Counted from the stretch's first letter, positions 50,602-59,565 are shown. The stretch is DNA of 64,000 nt from Streptococcus parasanguinis (GCF_023109675.1 NZ_JALDUR010000012.1:1-64000); one strand, 5' to 3'. Notes: generated by a model from the sequence alone, not told the origin. A program made the numbers and translations.

Positions 50602-51325
50602 TATTTTAACCGTAAAAGATGTAAGTTTCTCTTTTGGAGATAAAGCAGTTTTAAACAATGTATCACTAGAAGTGCAAAAAGGAGAAATCGTCTCTATTCT
50701 AGGTCCAAGTGGGGTAGGGAAATCAACCTTGTTTAATTTAATTGCTGGGATCCTTCCCTTACAAAAGGGCGCTATAGAAGTAGATGATGCCCCGATCTCC
50801 TTTGGAAAAGTCAGCTATATGCTACAAAAGGATCTTTTGTTAGAACATAAGACAGTATTGGGAAATATTATTCTTCCCCTTCAATTAAAAAAGATTCCTA
50901 AGGAAGAGGCAACATCTACAGCTCTAAAATTGTTAGATGAATTTAAATTGGGAAGTATCGCCAACCTTTATCCTAATGCGCTGAGTGGGGGGATGCGGCA
51001 ACGGGTGGCGCTATTAAGGACTTATCTATTGGGTCATTCTGTCTTCCTATTAGATGAAGCTTTTAGTGCCTTAGATGAATTGACAAGGCAGGATCTTTAT
51101 CACTGGTATCTAGAAAGCAAGGAACGTCTTGGTCTCACCACTCTAGTGATCACTCATAGTATCGAAGAAGCTTTGACATTGAGTGACCGGATCTATATCT
51201 TGAATCATAATCCCGGTGAAATTATTGCAGATCTTCCTTTAAAATGGGATCCAGCAACGGATAGAGACTGGCAACAATTGCAATATAAAAAACGAATCAT
51301 AGAATTATTGTCTGAATTTCATTGA
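50594..51325 (+). CDS. thiZ: Thiamine-precursor ABC transporter ATPase
   Basis: 243 residues; Walker A GPSGVGKST, signature LSGGMRQR, Walker B VFLLDEAFSALDE. Overlaps thiY by 8 bp. Nitrate/taurine/HMP-type importer ATPase. Confidence 0.93.
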   Translation: MTDILTVKDVSFSFGDKAVLNNVSLEVQKGEIVSILGPSGVGKSTLFNLIAGILPLQKGAIEVDDAPISFGKVSYMLQKDLLLEHKTVLGNIILPLQLKKIPKEEATSTALKLLDEFKLGSIANLYPNALSGGMRQRVALLRTYLLGHSVFLLDEAFSALDELTRQDLYHWYLESKERLGLTTLVITHSIEEALTLSDRIYILNHNPGEIIADLPLKWDPATDRDWQQLQYKKRIIELLSEFH

Positions 51326-51341
51326 AATTGTTTTGAAGGAC

Positions 51342-51370
51342 TTTACAAAGTTTCTATTCCGTGATAGAAT
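51342..51370 (+). promoter_or_regulatory. Promoter of rpsD
   Basis: TTTACA (51342-51347), 17-bp spacer, TAGAAT (51365-51370). Confidence 0.7.
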
Positions 51371-51375
51371 AGAGT

Positions 51376-51530
51376 TTGTGCGAAATGACAGCAGGACAAA
51401 ATGAAGCTCGTCAACAGGAAGTCAGCTAGAAAAGTAACCTTTGCTGTTTGGGCGAAGGCTTTCTGAACGAATCAGGTTTGTCTAAAACGTTATTTCCTAC
51501 AAAAATTATTTTTATAGGAGGACATTTCAA
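51376..51530 (+). ncRNA. Long 5' leader of rpsD, candidate S4 autoregulatory RNA
   Basis: About 155 nt separate the predicted start site from the rpsD ATG, long for a monocistronic gene. ACAGCA (51388-51393) can pair with TGCTGT (51442-51447). S4 represses its own synthesis through leader structures in other bacteria; a homologous role here is inference. Confidence 0.5.
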
Positions 51531-52142
51531 ATGTCACGTTATACAGGACCATCTTGGAAACAATCTCGCCGTCTTGGCTTGTCACTTACAGGTACAGGTA
51601 AAGAATTGGCACGTCGTAACTACGTACCAGGTCAACACGGACCAAACAACCGTTCAAAATTGTCAGAATACGGTTTGCAATTAGCTGAAAAACAAAAACT
51701 TCGTTTCTCTTACGGACTTGGTGAAAAACAATTCCGTAACTTGTTCGTACAAGCTACTAAAGTTAAAGAAGGAACTGTCGGTTTCAACTTCATGCTTCTT
51801 TTGGAACGTCGTTTGGATAACGTTGTTTACCGTCTTGGACTTGCGACTACTCGTCGTCAAGCTCGTCAATTCGTTAACCACGGTCACATCCTTGTTGACG
51901 GAAAACGCGTTGATATCCCTTCATACCGCGTAACTCCAGGTCAAGTGATCTCAGTTCGCGAAAAATCAGCTAAGGTTCCAGCTATCCTTGAAGCTGTTGA
52001 AGCTACAGTTGGACGTCCAGCATTCGTATCATTCGATGCTGACAAACTTGAAGGTTCATTGACTCGCCTTCCAGAACGCGATGAAATCAACCCAGAAATC
52101 AACGAAGCACTTGTCGTTGAATTCTACAACAAAATGCTTTAA
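51531..52142 (+). CDS. rpsD: 30S ribosomal protein S4
   Basis: 203 residues, begins [21 protein letters not shown] and carries an S4 domain (about 93-155). The zinc-binding CxxC of the C+ form is absent, the usual streptococcal form. GGAGG ribosome site; strongly biased codons as for highly expressed genes. Stand-alone gene with its own terminator. Confidence 0.98.
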   Translation: MSRYTGPSWKQSRRLGLSLTGTGKELARRNYVPGQHGPNNRSKLSEYGLQLAEKQKLRFSYGLGEKQFRNLFVQATKVKEGTVGFNFMLLLERRLDNVVYRLGLATTRRQARQFVNHGHILVDGKRVDIPSYRVTPGQVISVREKSAKVPAILEAVEATVGRPAFVSFDADKLEGSLTRLPERDEINPEINEALVVEFYNKML

Positions 52143-52162
52143 TTTTAAGATATACTTTGCAG

Positions 52163-52192
52163 AAAGCCTACTACAGTGGGCTTTTTGTTTTG
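52163..52192 (+). terminator. Terminator after rpsD
   Basis: Nine-pair stem AAAGCCTAC / GTGGGCTTT with a T tail. Confidence 0.88.
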
Positions 52193-52255
52193 TCTTAAAG
52201 GGTTGATTTCTGGCTTTGCTCCCCTTTTTGTTTTCTTAAAACCTAAACCTGCTAA

Positions 52256-52287
52256 TAAAAAAACTCCTGATCTAGATCGATCAGGAG
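52256..52287 (-). terminator. Terminator after the TetR gene
   Basis: On the minus strand CTCCTGATC / GATCAGGAG followed by TTTTTTTATT. Confidence 0.88.
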
Positions 52288-52293
52288 AGACTG

Positions 52294-52827
52294 TTACCGT
52301 AACATTTTCATTAAAAATTCAGCCATTTGTTGAGGACTTTCTTTTTTTCCGCGCGAAACCCACATCTGACAGACTCCGAAGAAGGCATTGGTCAGATAGA
52401 CAGAACTGTAGACTCTTTCAATATCTGTTAATGATTTATGACTATAGCGCTCTTGCAAACTATCAACCAGAAGAATCTGTAATTTATGTCGTAAGAAGGT
52501 TTGGATCTCTTTGGTTCCATTCTCTGTCAGAAGAACTGCAAAGATTGGCTCCTTGGTTAGGAATTCGAACACTTCTGTAATCGCTTGGCGCTTGTCGTCT
52601 TGGTGTTTGTCAAAGATATATTCAAGCTTGTGAAAGAGTGCTTGTTGGTAGCGCTCGATCATATCGTACTTGTCTCGATAGTGGGTATAAAAGCTAGAGC
52701 GACTAATGCCGGATTCTTGTGCTAACTCAACCGTTGTGATTTGGTCGAATGATTCCTTTTCTAGTAGTCGAACCATCGCCTCCTCGATATTTCGTTTTGT
52801 TTTTAATCGTTTATTGCTCTCAGTCAT
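52294..52827 (-). CDS. TetR/AcrR family regulator
   Basis: 177 residues: N-terminal HTH (ITTVELAQESGISRSSFYTHYRDKYDMIERY, about 28-60, seen in segments) and a C-terminal ligand/dimer domain of the TetR_C type. Divergent from the YhgE-type gene 135 bp away; the gap holds two near-identical inverted operator copies, so it very likely represses that gene and itself. Confidence 0.9.
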   Translation of the reverse strand: MTESNKRLKTKRNIEEAMVRLLEKESFDQITTVELAQESGISRSSFYTHYRDKYDMIERYQQALFHKLEYIFDKHQDDKRQAITEVFEFLTKEPIFAVLLTENGTKEIQTFLRHKLQILLVDSLQERYSHKSLTDIERVYSSVYLTNAFFGVCQMWVSRGKKESPQQMAEFLMKMLR

Positions 52828-52850
52828 CTGTTAATCCTTTTTGCACAAAA

Positions 52851-52946
52851 TTATACACAGTGTCTAAAAATAAAGATTTCCTACTTGTGAAAATTTCTAG
52901 AAACTGTATAATCTATTATATCAGAAATTTAGACAATGTGTATAAA
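52851..52946. promoter_or_regulatory. TetR operators and yhgE-type gene promoter
   Basis: TATACACAGTGTCTAAA (52852-52868) recurs inverted as TTTAGACAATGTGTATA (52928-52944) with one mismatch; each copy is itself a partial palindrome around ACA-N-TGT. Between them TTGTGA (52885-52890), 16 bp, TATAAT (52907-52912) drives the plus-strand gene. Binding by the adjacent TetR protein is inferred. Confidence 0.8.
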
Positions 52947-52961
52947 AAGGAGACAAAAAAT

Positions 52962-55757
52962 ATGATGAAAGAATGGAAGGCTATTCTTAAAAAGCCAACA
53001 TTTATCATTGTCATGATTGGGGTTGCTTTGATTCCAGCTCTTTATAATATTATTTTTCTATCTTCCATGTGGGATCCATATGGCCAAGTTTCGGATCTTC
53101 CTGTAGCGGTTGTCAATAAGGATCAATCTGCTACATATAATGGACAAAAGATGGAAATCGGAAAAGACATGGTGTCCAATTTGAAGGACAATGACTCACT
53201 TGATTTTCATTTTGTAGATGAGAAAGCTGCGAAAGATGGTCTTAAAAATGGCGATTATTATATGATTGTAACCCTGCCTGAGGATCTTTCAAAGAAAGCT
53301 AGCTCTATCTTAACCAATCATCCAGAACAGATGACCATTGATTACCAAACGTCCAGTGGTCATAGTTTTATCGCAGGAAAAATGAGCGACACTGCGATGA
53401 CAAAGATGAAGCAGTCAGTGGCCGAAAAAGTGACCAATACGTATACAACAGCTTTATTTTCCAAAATGGGATCGCTTAAATCTGGTATGGGGACAGCGGC
53501 AGATGGAAGTGCTAAATTAGCAGATGGTGCAAGTAAATTGGAAGATGGTGGTCAAACACTGTCTACTAATTTGAATACATTGGCTCGTTCAAGCTTAGCA
53601 TTTTCAGATGGTGCGACTACTCTTCGTACGGGTCTAGCAGCCTATACAGATGGTGTTGGTCAATTAGGAAATGGTCTCAATCAAATGGCTGGTCAACTTC
53701 CAAACTTGGTATCTGGCGTCAATCAATTAAATAATGGGTTTGGTACTTTTAATACAGGCTTGATGGCTTACGCTACCGGAGTGGATCGATTAGGAAATGG
53801 TCTCAATCAAATGGCGAGTCAAACCCCTCAGTTAGCTTCAGGAGTTGGTCAATTAACCAGTGGTATGGGGACCCTCAATGATGGTCTTGGGAATTATACC
53901 AATGGCGTGCGTCAATTGAATTCAGGCCTATCTAACTTTTCAAATGGTTTAGCAACCTATACAAATGGAGTCGCTACTTTATCAGAAGGAGCGGGTCAAT
54001 TAAGTAGTCAATCTGCTACCCTTCGAAATGGGGTTTCACAATTAGAATCAGGTATTCAAACATTATCAAGCCAGCTACAAGCTTCTACAAGTCAATCTGC
54101 TCAGATTGATCAATTGGCAGCTGGTTTGAACCAATTAAATGCAGCGATTCAAAATGCTTCAGTAGATACCAGTCAACTTTCGTCTGGATTGACGAGTATT
54201 GCGAATTCAGCTCAATCAATCCTTGCTTCAGCCCAAGCGGATCGTGCAAATGCCCTTGCAAGTGTACAAGGGACAGCAGCCTATCAAGCAATGACAGCTG
54301 ACCAACAAGCGGAAATCAATGCGGCGATCTCATCGAGCCCAAGCTCGAGTGAAACGGCGGCTCAAGGGATCTTGACTACGATTCAAACGATCCAAGGTAG
54401 TTTGAATACAGGAAATAGCTTGACACAACTGCAAACGGCAGCCAATCAAGTTTTACCGACAGCTTCTTCTACCTTGACAGACTTGTCAAGTGGTTTGTCT
54501 AAGATCCAATCCGCAGTTAGTGGACAATTGTTACCAGCTAGTCAAACCATCAGTCAGGGGATCGACGCTTATACAGCAGGTGTCGATAAAATCGCTAATG
54601 GAGCAACCCAACTTCAGACCAATAGTAGCACTTTAACGGATGGTGCTAGTCAGTTAGCAGCAGGTGTTGGCCAACTAGATAGTAAATCATCAGAATTACT
54701 TGCAGGAAGCAATCAATTAGCTTCTGGTCTAGGTGAGTTAAATGGGAAGATGCCTGCCTTGACATCAGGCATGAATCAACTGGCTTCAGGAGCGACTCAA
54801 TTAACAGGTAAGTCGGGTGAATTGGTTGCCGGTGCTGGAAAATTAGCTGACGGTGTAGGACAATTGAACAGCAAAACTCCAGAGTTGGCAGGTGGTGTCA
54901 ACAAACTTGTCACTGGTGTCAATCAGTTGACAGAAAAATCAGGTCAATTGGTGACTGGTGCTGATAAACTAGCCGACGGTGCAAATCAAATCTCAGATGG
55001 GTCCAGCAAATTAGCAGCAGGTGGCCAAACATTGACAAATGGTTTAGGTGAATTAGCAACAGGAAGCCAAACCTTGAGTCAAGGATTAAACGATGCTAAG
55101 GGACAATTGAATGTGGCTACAACTGAAAAAGAAAACGCTAAAACCTTAGCAGATCCTGTCACTTTGTCTAAAACAGACCGTGACAATGTCCCGGTGAATG
55201 GTGTCGGAATGGCTCCTTATATGATCTCTGTAGCACTCTTTGTTTGTGCCTTGTCAACCAATATGATCTTTGCAAAATTGCCATCCGGTCGTCATCCTGA
55301 AAGTCGCTGGGCATGGTTTAAATCTCGCTTTGAGGTCAACGGAACGATTGCGGTGATTGCAGGAGTCTTGGTCTATGGTGCCGTTCACTTGATTGGTTTA
55401 TCAGCTAATCATGAGATGGCTACTCTCTTCCTTTGTGTGATTGGTAGTGTGGCCTTCATGTCTATCGTGACTGCTTTGACAACATGGCAAAGAAAGATCG
55501 GTGCTTTCCTTTCCTTGATCCTCTTGCTCTTGCAATTGGCTTCTAGTGCAGGAACCTATCCTCTTGCTTTGACAAATGGCTTTTTCCAAGCCATTCATCC
55601 ATTCTTGCCAATGAGCTATACCGTTTCTGGTCTTCGTCAAACGATTTCGATGACAGGAGAAATTGGAAATCAAGTGGCCTTCCTTCTGATGACTATTGCT
55701 CTTTTTGCAGGGCTAGGAATGTGGTTCTATAATCCAAAACAATATGAAGAGGACTAA
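52962..55757 (+). CDS. YhgE/Pip-type membrane protein with long repeat domain
   Basis: 931 residues. One N-terminal membrane helix (about 12-32), a 700-residue extracytoplasmic region, then about five helices from residue 749 to the end (ABC-2-like). The outer region is made of degenerate repeats of about 28 residues of the form QL-x-NGLxxFxxGLxxYxxGVxxL, predicted helical or coiled coil. Relatives are phage-infection proteins or assist ESX/type VII-linked secretion. ATG 52962 has AAAGGAG upstream; the frame stays open far upstream but overlaps the TetR gene. Confidence 0.85.
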   Translation: MMKEWKAILKKPTFIIVMIGVALIPALYNIIFLSSMWDPYGQVSDLPVAVVNKDQSATYNGQKMEIGKDMVSNLKDNDSLDFHFVDEKAAKDGLKNGDYYMIVTLPEDLSKKASSILTNHPEQMTIDYQTSSGHSFIAGKMSDTAMTKMKQSVAEKVTNTYTTALFSKMGSLKSGMGTAADGSAKLADGASKLEDGGQTLSTNLNTLARSSLAFSDGATTLRTGLAAYTDGVGQLGNGLNQMAGQLPNLVSGVNQLNNGFGTFNTGLMAYATGVDRLGNGLNQMASQTPQLASGVGQLTSGMGTLNDGLGNYTNGVRQLNSGLSNFSNGLATYTNGVATLSEGAGQLSSQSATLRNGVSQLESGIQTLSSQLQASTSQSAQIDQLAAGLNQLNAAIQNASVDTSQLSSGLTSIANSAQSILASAQADRANALASVQGTAAYQAMTADQQAEINAAISSSPSSSETAAQGILTTIQTIQGSLNTGNSLTQLQTAANQVLPTASSTLTDLSSGLSKIQSAVSGQLLPASQTISQGIDAYTAGVDKIANGATQLQTNSSTLTDGASQLAAGVGQLDSKSSELLAGSNQLASGLGELNGKMPALTSGMNQLASGATQLTGKSGELVAGAGKLADGVGQLNSKTPELAGGVNKLVTGVNQLTEKSGQLVTGADKLADGANQISDGSSKLAAGGQTLTNGLGELATGSQTLSQGLNDAKGQLNVATTEKENAKTLADPVTLSKTDRDNVPVNGVGMAPYMISVALFVCALSTNMIFAKLPSGRHPESRWAWFKSRFEVNGTIAVIAGVLVYGAVHLIGLSANHEMATLFLCVIGSVAFMSIVTALTTWQRKIGAFLSLILLLLQLASSAGTYPLALTNGFFQAIHPFLPMSYTVSGLRQTISMTGEIGNQVAFLLMTIALFAGLGMWFYNPKQYEED

Positions 55758-55765
55758 TCTTCGGG

Positions 55766-55796
55766 AACTCCCAACAGAATGTGTTGGGAGTTTTTT
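55766..55796 (+). terminator. Terminator after the YhgE-type gene
   Basis: Eleven-pair stem AACTCCCAACA / TGTTGGGAGTT with a T tail. Confidence 0.9.
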
Positions 55797-55811
55797 GTTT
55801 CATGTGAAACA
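55796..55811. promoter_or_regulatory. parS-like site (one core mismatch), intergenic
   Basis: TGTTTCATGTGAAACA differs from TGTTTCACGTGAAACA only by C to T in the core, and lies between two convergent terminators, 40 kb right of dnaA. Confidence 0.7.
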
Positions 55812-55838
55812 AAAATTCTCGCTTGTCTAAGCGAGAAT
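55810..55838 (-). terminator. Terminator after the DUF4947-type gene
   Basis: On the minus strand ATTCTCGCTT / AAGCGAGAAT followed by TTTTTG. Confidence 0.88.
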
Positions 55839-55843
55839 GTAAA

Positions 55844-56527
55844 TTATTTAAAGAAGACGACATCAGGATTTGGAGTAATATAGAGAAGTTGGTCGTTTTC
55901 AAAGACCAGTTGGATAGTGTTGTTTTTATAGGTGTAAATGGTGTAGTTTACTCCGAATTTAGAAGCTTGTTTGAGATCAACAGCTCCCATCAAAAAGGCG
56001 TGAGCTTGTTCCCCTGTGATTTTTCCCTCGTGGTAGAGCCCTTTAATATTTTCTAATTCGGTATTTTCAAAAGATTCGGCAATATAAGCAGGGTCTGTTA
56101 TTTGTTTCTCTGGATTTCCAAGAATTGTTTGGACAAGAGCGGTGGTATATCCTTCATAATCCGGCGTCTGTGCAAAAATTTTATCGTCATTTCTAGAGTA
56201 GGCTACTTTTAGGTTTCCTGTCGCATAAATCTTATCTTTTGGAGCTTCTTGAGCATTTTTAGGGAGTCCTTCGGTCGTGACGATGTCAGAAGAGGTTTCC
56301 GTAGTAGTTGAGGGAGAGCTAGAGGAGTTGCTTGAGCTATTTGAACTGGTTGAGCGACTCGGGAGGCTAGAACGACTCGAGCTACTTTTTTTAAAGGTTT
56401 TCTTTTTTGAGCTGGTAGCAGTGGGTACTTTTTTAAAGTTGATCTTAAGGTCCGGCACACAGGCTGATAGAAAAAGAAGAGACAGCAAGAGTGTGAAGAA
56501 AAGAGGGAGTGTCTGTTTTTTCATCAT
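55844..56527 (-). CDS. DUF4947-type lipoprotein
   Basis: 227 residues: signal peptide with lipobox LSAC (about 20-23), a Ser-rich low-complexity spacer (about 40-85), then a C-terminal domain of about 120 residues ending PNPDVVFFK that resembles DUF4947. The Ser spacer would lift the domain off the membrane into the wall. AAGGAAC ribosome site. Function unknown. Confidence 0.75.
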   Translation of the reverse strand: MMKKQTLPLFFTLLLSLLFLSACVPDLKINFKKVPTATSSKKKTFKKSSSSRSSLPSRSTSSNSSSNSSSSPSTTTETSSDIVTTEGLPKNAQEAPKDKIYATGNLKVAYSRNDDKIFAQTPDYEGYTTALVQTILGNPEKQITDPAYIAESFENTELENIKGLYHEGKITGEQAHAFLMGAVDLKQASKFGVNYTIYTYKNNTIQLVFENDQLLYITPNPDVVFFK

Positions 56528-56583
56528 GTTCCTTTCGATAAGCTGATTGAATTTCTATTCTATCATAAAAAAGGCAACAAAAA

Positions 56584-56608
56584 AAGGTCAGGAAGAAATC
56601 CTGCCTTT
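56584..56608 (-). terminator. Terminator after the Cthe_2159-type gene
   Basis: On the minus strand AAGGCAGGA / TCCTGACCTT with an eight-T tail. Confidence 0.75.
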
Positions 56609-56616
56609 GTTTGTTA

Positions 56617-57864
56617 TTATTGATGCCCGCCTCCAGGTCCACCGCCTTGAGGTCCGCCACCTCCGGGAGCACCACCGCCTCCAGGCATGGAGTTGACAAT
56701 TTCCGTTTGTTTTTCACCGTTGATATAGATGTCTCCACCAGTGTAGGTAGCAGTACCATCAAAGTCGAATCCAGATTGACCCGTTAATTTAATGGTTCCT
56801 CCGGTAACAGTGATATTTCCATTCGAATCAATTGGATCGGTATCGCCTTGACCAACTTCAACGTTGAGGGTTCCACCATTCATAGTGAAGAAAATTTCAT
56901 CTTGGTTAGCATTGGCATTGGCAGCATTGACACCGTCATCGGTTGCATAGATGGTGATATCTCCACCGTTGATGGTGATCGATTTTCCTTCGAGACCTTC
57001 GACAGACTCTGTTACCTTGTAGGTTCCGCTATCGATGATCAGATCACCAGAAGCATGGATTCCGTCGTCTCCTGCGGTGATGGTCATTTTGTTATCTGAA
57101 AGGTACATAGTTCCGACCGAAGTATCTTCATCATTATCCACCTTGACTGCATCTTCATCTGCATCGATGGTCATGGTCGTACCAGTGATATTGAGTTCGT
57201 CATTGACGTTGAAGGCATCTCCTACAGCCGTGATCTTATAGGTTCCACCTGTGATGTGGAGAGTGTCATTGGCCTTGATACCGTTGTTCTTCTTGGCGTC
57301 AATGTTGAGCGTACCTGAACCATTAATGGTGAGGTCGCCTTTAGAGAAGATCACTGCGTCGGCATCTTCATCATTGTTTGAACTTGAATCAGACAAGGTA
57401 TTGGTCGTGCCATCTGCTAAAGTGAGGTAGACATGTCCTGCTTTCGTAGCAGAAATTGGCGCGTTGGTGTTGGTCATGGTAACGCCTTTCAGGACGATGT
57501 GAACATCATCTGAGTCACCTGCTTCGACCTTGATTTGAACCCCGTCGGATTCACCAGAGATGACATAGGTTCCGGCCTTTGAGATGGTCACAGTTGATCC
57601 AGAAACGGCTACGCCGTCACCTGATACAGTTGCAGACGAACCAGACAGTTTTACAGTAGAGGCTTTGCTTTCATCATAAGAGCTGTCCTTGTCCTTATCT
57701 GTAAAATAGTTGGAATTGTTTGTTTTATTTTTTGAAGTAGAAGTAGCGGTTGTTTGTGCAGTATTGCTTTTTGTAGCTGATTGTGATGACGCCTGGGTGC
57801 AAGCTGTCAGTAAGGTGAGGGTTGCGGCCCCCGTTAATAAAAATTTCCATTTGTTTGATTTCAT
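56617..57864 (-). CDS. Lipoprotein with Cthe_2159-type carbohydrate-binding beta-helix
   Basis: 415 residues: signal peptide and lipobox LLTAC (Cys about 21), Ser/Thr/Asn-rich spacer, then repeated parallel-beta-helix rungs (GDLTINGSGTLNI, DTLHITGGTYKI, GDLIIDSGTYKV, ITINGGDITIY) with many Asp residues, as in the calcium-dependent Cthe_2159 family. The C-terminus is Gly/Pro-rich. Divergent from the VTC operon; this association recurs in Firmicutes. Polysaccharide binding is a family inference. Confidence 0.85.
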   Translation of the reverse strand: MKSNKWKFLLTGAATLTLLTACTQASSQSATKSNTAQTTATSTSKNKTNNSNYFTDKDKDSSYDESKASTVKLSGSSATVSGDGVAVSGSTVTISKAGTYVISGESDGVQIKVEAGDSDDVHIVLKGVTMTNTNAPISATKAGHVYLTLADGTTNTLSDSSSNNDEDADAVIFSKGDLTINGSGTLNIDAKKNNGIKANDTLHITGGTYKITAVGDAFNVNDELNITGTTMTIDADEDAVKVDNDEDTSVGTMYLSDNKMTITAGDDGIHASGDLIIDSGTYKVTESVEGLEGKSITINGGDITIYATDDGVNAANANANQDEIFFTMNGGTLNVEVGQGDTDPIDSNGNITVTGGTIKLTGQSGFDFDGTATYTGGDIYINGEKQTEIVNSMPGGGGAPGGGGPQGGGPGGGHQ

Positions 57865-57961
57865 GAGCTTTTCCTCTCGTTCAATTGATATACTCCTAGT
57901 CTAAAGTTGCTAGCTGAAAGTTTCCTAAAGTTTTTCTGAAAGGAACCTTAACTTTAGTTTT

Positions 57962-57996
57962 CTTTAAGTTTGGCTTAATGACCAGTTAAGAAAGTC
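57962..57996 (+). promoter_or_regulatory. CiaR-type phased repeat upstream of the VTC operon
   Basis: TTTAAG (57963-57968), CTTAAT (57974-57979) and GTTAAG (57985-57990) are spaced 11 bp apart; a TAAACT -10-like hexamer follows 10 bp after the last copy, as at htrA. The 210-bp gap to the divergent lipoprotein gene holds no other gene. Confidence 0.45.
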
Positions 57997-58076
57997 CTAT
58001 TAAACTAGAAAGCACGTAAGTCGTATTCATACTGACTGAAGGTTAGAAACAATAGCCCCCTTAAAGGAGAAGAAAC

Positions 58077-58856
58077 ATGAAAAAAACAATTGAGACAAGT
58101 TTCAAACGAATCGAAACAAAATATATCGTCGCAAAAGATGACGTGAAGGACTTGATCAAAGACTTAAAAGAATACGTCGTAGAAGATGATTACCCAACCT
58201 CAACCATTTCAAACATTTATTTTGATACAGAAAATTTTGATGTCATTCAAGATGCTCTTGCCAAACAACACCGCCGTGAAAAAATTCGGATGCGGACTTA
58301 TATAGAAAAACCTCAAGCAGACAGTCCAGTGTTTCTAGAGGTGAAGTCAAAAGATGAAGAAGGAATTGGCCATAAATTCCGCCTAGTCGCCACTTCACAA
58401 GCCATTATCAACTTGATGACAGATGGGAAAGTAGATCATCAGATACAAGATCCAGACTTAGTGCAAGAGATTCGGAGATTGAGCAAACGTTATGGTCATC
58501 GATTGGAACCACGGATGTTCATTTACTACGATCGCTTGTCTCTCAAAGAAAAGAAATCCATTCAGGGTTATCCTTATCAGAAGATTCGCGTGACAATCGA
58601 TCAAAACCTAGTCTTTCGAGATCAGGCTGTTAGCCTTTTTGATGGGAAGAAAGGAGAACCTCTACTAGAGGATGACTTCGTGATCATGGAAATTAAGGCT
58701 CCTGGCCAAGAACCTAAATGGCTAAAGGATATTCTAGATAAGTACGGACTGGTCAAACAGAAATTTTCAAAATATAGCTGTGCTTATCATAAATCACAAG
58801 GCTTGGATTATGCCCCAAGACCAGTTCAAGAAACGGTAGGTGCTGCCTATGTCTAA
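58077..58856 (+). CDS. VTC-domain polyphosphate polymerase-like protein
   Basis: 259 residues of the VTC tunnel-domain family: begins with FKRIETKYIV, then ISNIYFDTENF, KIRMRTY, FLEVKSK, PRMFIYYDR, VRVTIDQ-like VTIDQNL and IMEIKAPG, which supply the basic and acidic tunnel residues that in yeast Vtc4 polymerise phosphate from ATP. No SPX domain or membrane span; the neighbouring DUF4956 protein supplies the membrane part. Polyphosphate synthesis is inferred from family. Confidence 0.85.
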   Translation: MKKTIETSFKRIETKYIVAKDDVKDLIKDLKEYVVEDDYPTSTISNIYFDTENFDVIQDALAKQHRREKIRMRTYIEKPQADSPVFLEVKSKDEEGIGHKFRLVATSQAIINLMTDGKVDHQIQDPDLVQEIRRLSKRYGHRLEPRMFIYYDRLSLKEKKSIQGYPYQKIRVTIDQNLVFRDQAVSLFDGKKGEPLLEDDFVIMEIKAPGQEPKWLKDILDKYGLVKQKFSKYSCAYHKSQGLDYAPRPVQETVGAAYV

Positions 58857-59532
58857 TCTATTTGATTCTATTTTTAATAATGCTACAGCAACGGTGGATC
58901 CCTTGCGCTTGCTGCTGGCCCTTTTGGTCAGCCTCTTTCTAGGGCTGGCCCTATCTTGGACCTATAAATACCGGACACTTTACACTCGAGAGTTTGTCAT
59001 TAGTTTGACCTTGCTTCCTTGTATGATGACCTTAGTGATCTTTTTGGTCAATGGAAGTTTGGGAACCTCGATTGCAGTGGCAGGGACCTTTAGTTTGATC
59101 CGTTTCCGGTCAGCTACAAGTGGTTCTAGAGAGTTGATTGCGATTTTTCTTGCCATGATTATAGGATTGGCGGCAGGTTCGGGCTATCTTTTATTGGCCA
59201 TTTTATCAACCCTTTCTTTACTAGGAGTGTGGCTGGTATTAGAGAACAAACAGAGTAAGGCAGACCATCAACGGCGCCGTCATTTGACCATAACTGTCTC
59301 AAAACAAGATTCTGTTGCAGAACAAATCAGCCAGTTGTTGGACCAATGTTGTTCAGAAATTGACTTTATTTCTGTCACAACGGCCCAAGCTGGAGAACAA
59401 CTGACCTTGAACTATGAGGTAAATATGAAATCAAACATTGATGATTTTGGCCTTGCCAATCTATTGATTAGCAAGATTGAAAATTGTGATGTCGCTCTGA
59501 CAAAGAAAGCGAAGAAAAGAAAGAATCTATAA
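58849..59532 (+). CDS. DUF4956 membrane protein
   Basis: About 227 residues: four membrane helices in the first 140 (LLLALLVSLFLGLALSW and following; conserved GTFSLIRFRSATSGSREL between) and a cytosolic C-terminal ferredoxin-like domain (about 145-227). ATG 58849 overlaps the VTC gene by 8 bp. DUF4956 genes commonly sit next to VTC genes, suggesting a joint membrane complex. Activity unknown. Confidence 0.85.
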   Translation: MSNLFDSIFNNATATVDPLRLLLALLVSLFLGLALSWTYKYRTLYTREFVISLTLLPCMMTLVIFLVNGSLGTSIAVAGTFSLIRFRSATSGSRELIAIFLAMIIGLAAGSGYLLLAILSTLSLLGVWLVLENKQSKADHQRRRHLTITVSKQDSVAEQISQLLDQCCSEIDFISVTTAQAGEQLTLNYEVNMKSNIDDFGLANLLISKIENCDVALTKKAKKRKNL

Positions 59533-59534
59533 CG

Positions 59535-59560
59535 GCTATCCTACTTTAGGATAGTTTTTT
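59535..59560 (+). terminator. Terminator after the DUF4956 gene
   Basis: Stem CTATCCTA / TAGGATAG with a six-T tail. Confidence 0.88.
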
Positions 59561-59565
59561 AGGGT

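Noticed and set aside
52749-52961. 71-codon N-terminal extension of the YhgE-type protein
   Set aside because: It overlaps the TetR gene and its operator; the proper ribosome site precedes 52962.
53560-55100. Repetitive DNA that could be mistaken for a CRISPR or satellite array
   Set aside because: The units are degenerate, in frame, and encode protein repeats of the YhgE-type gene.
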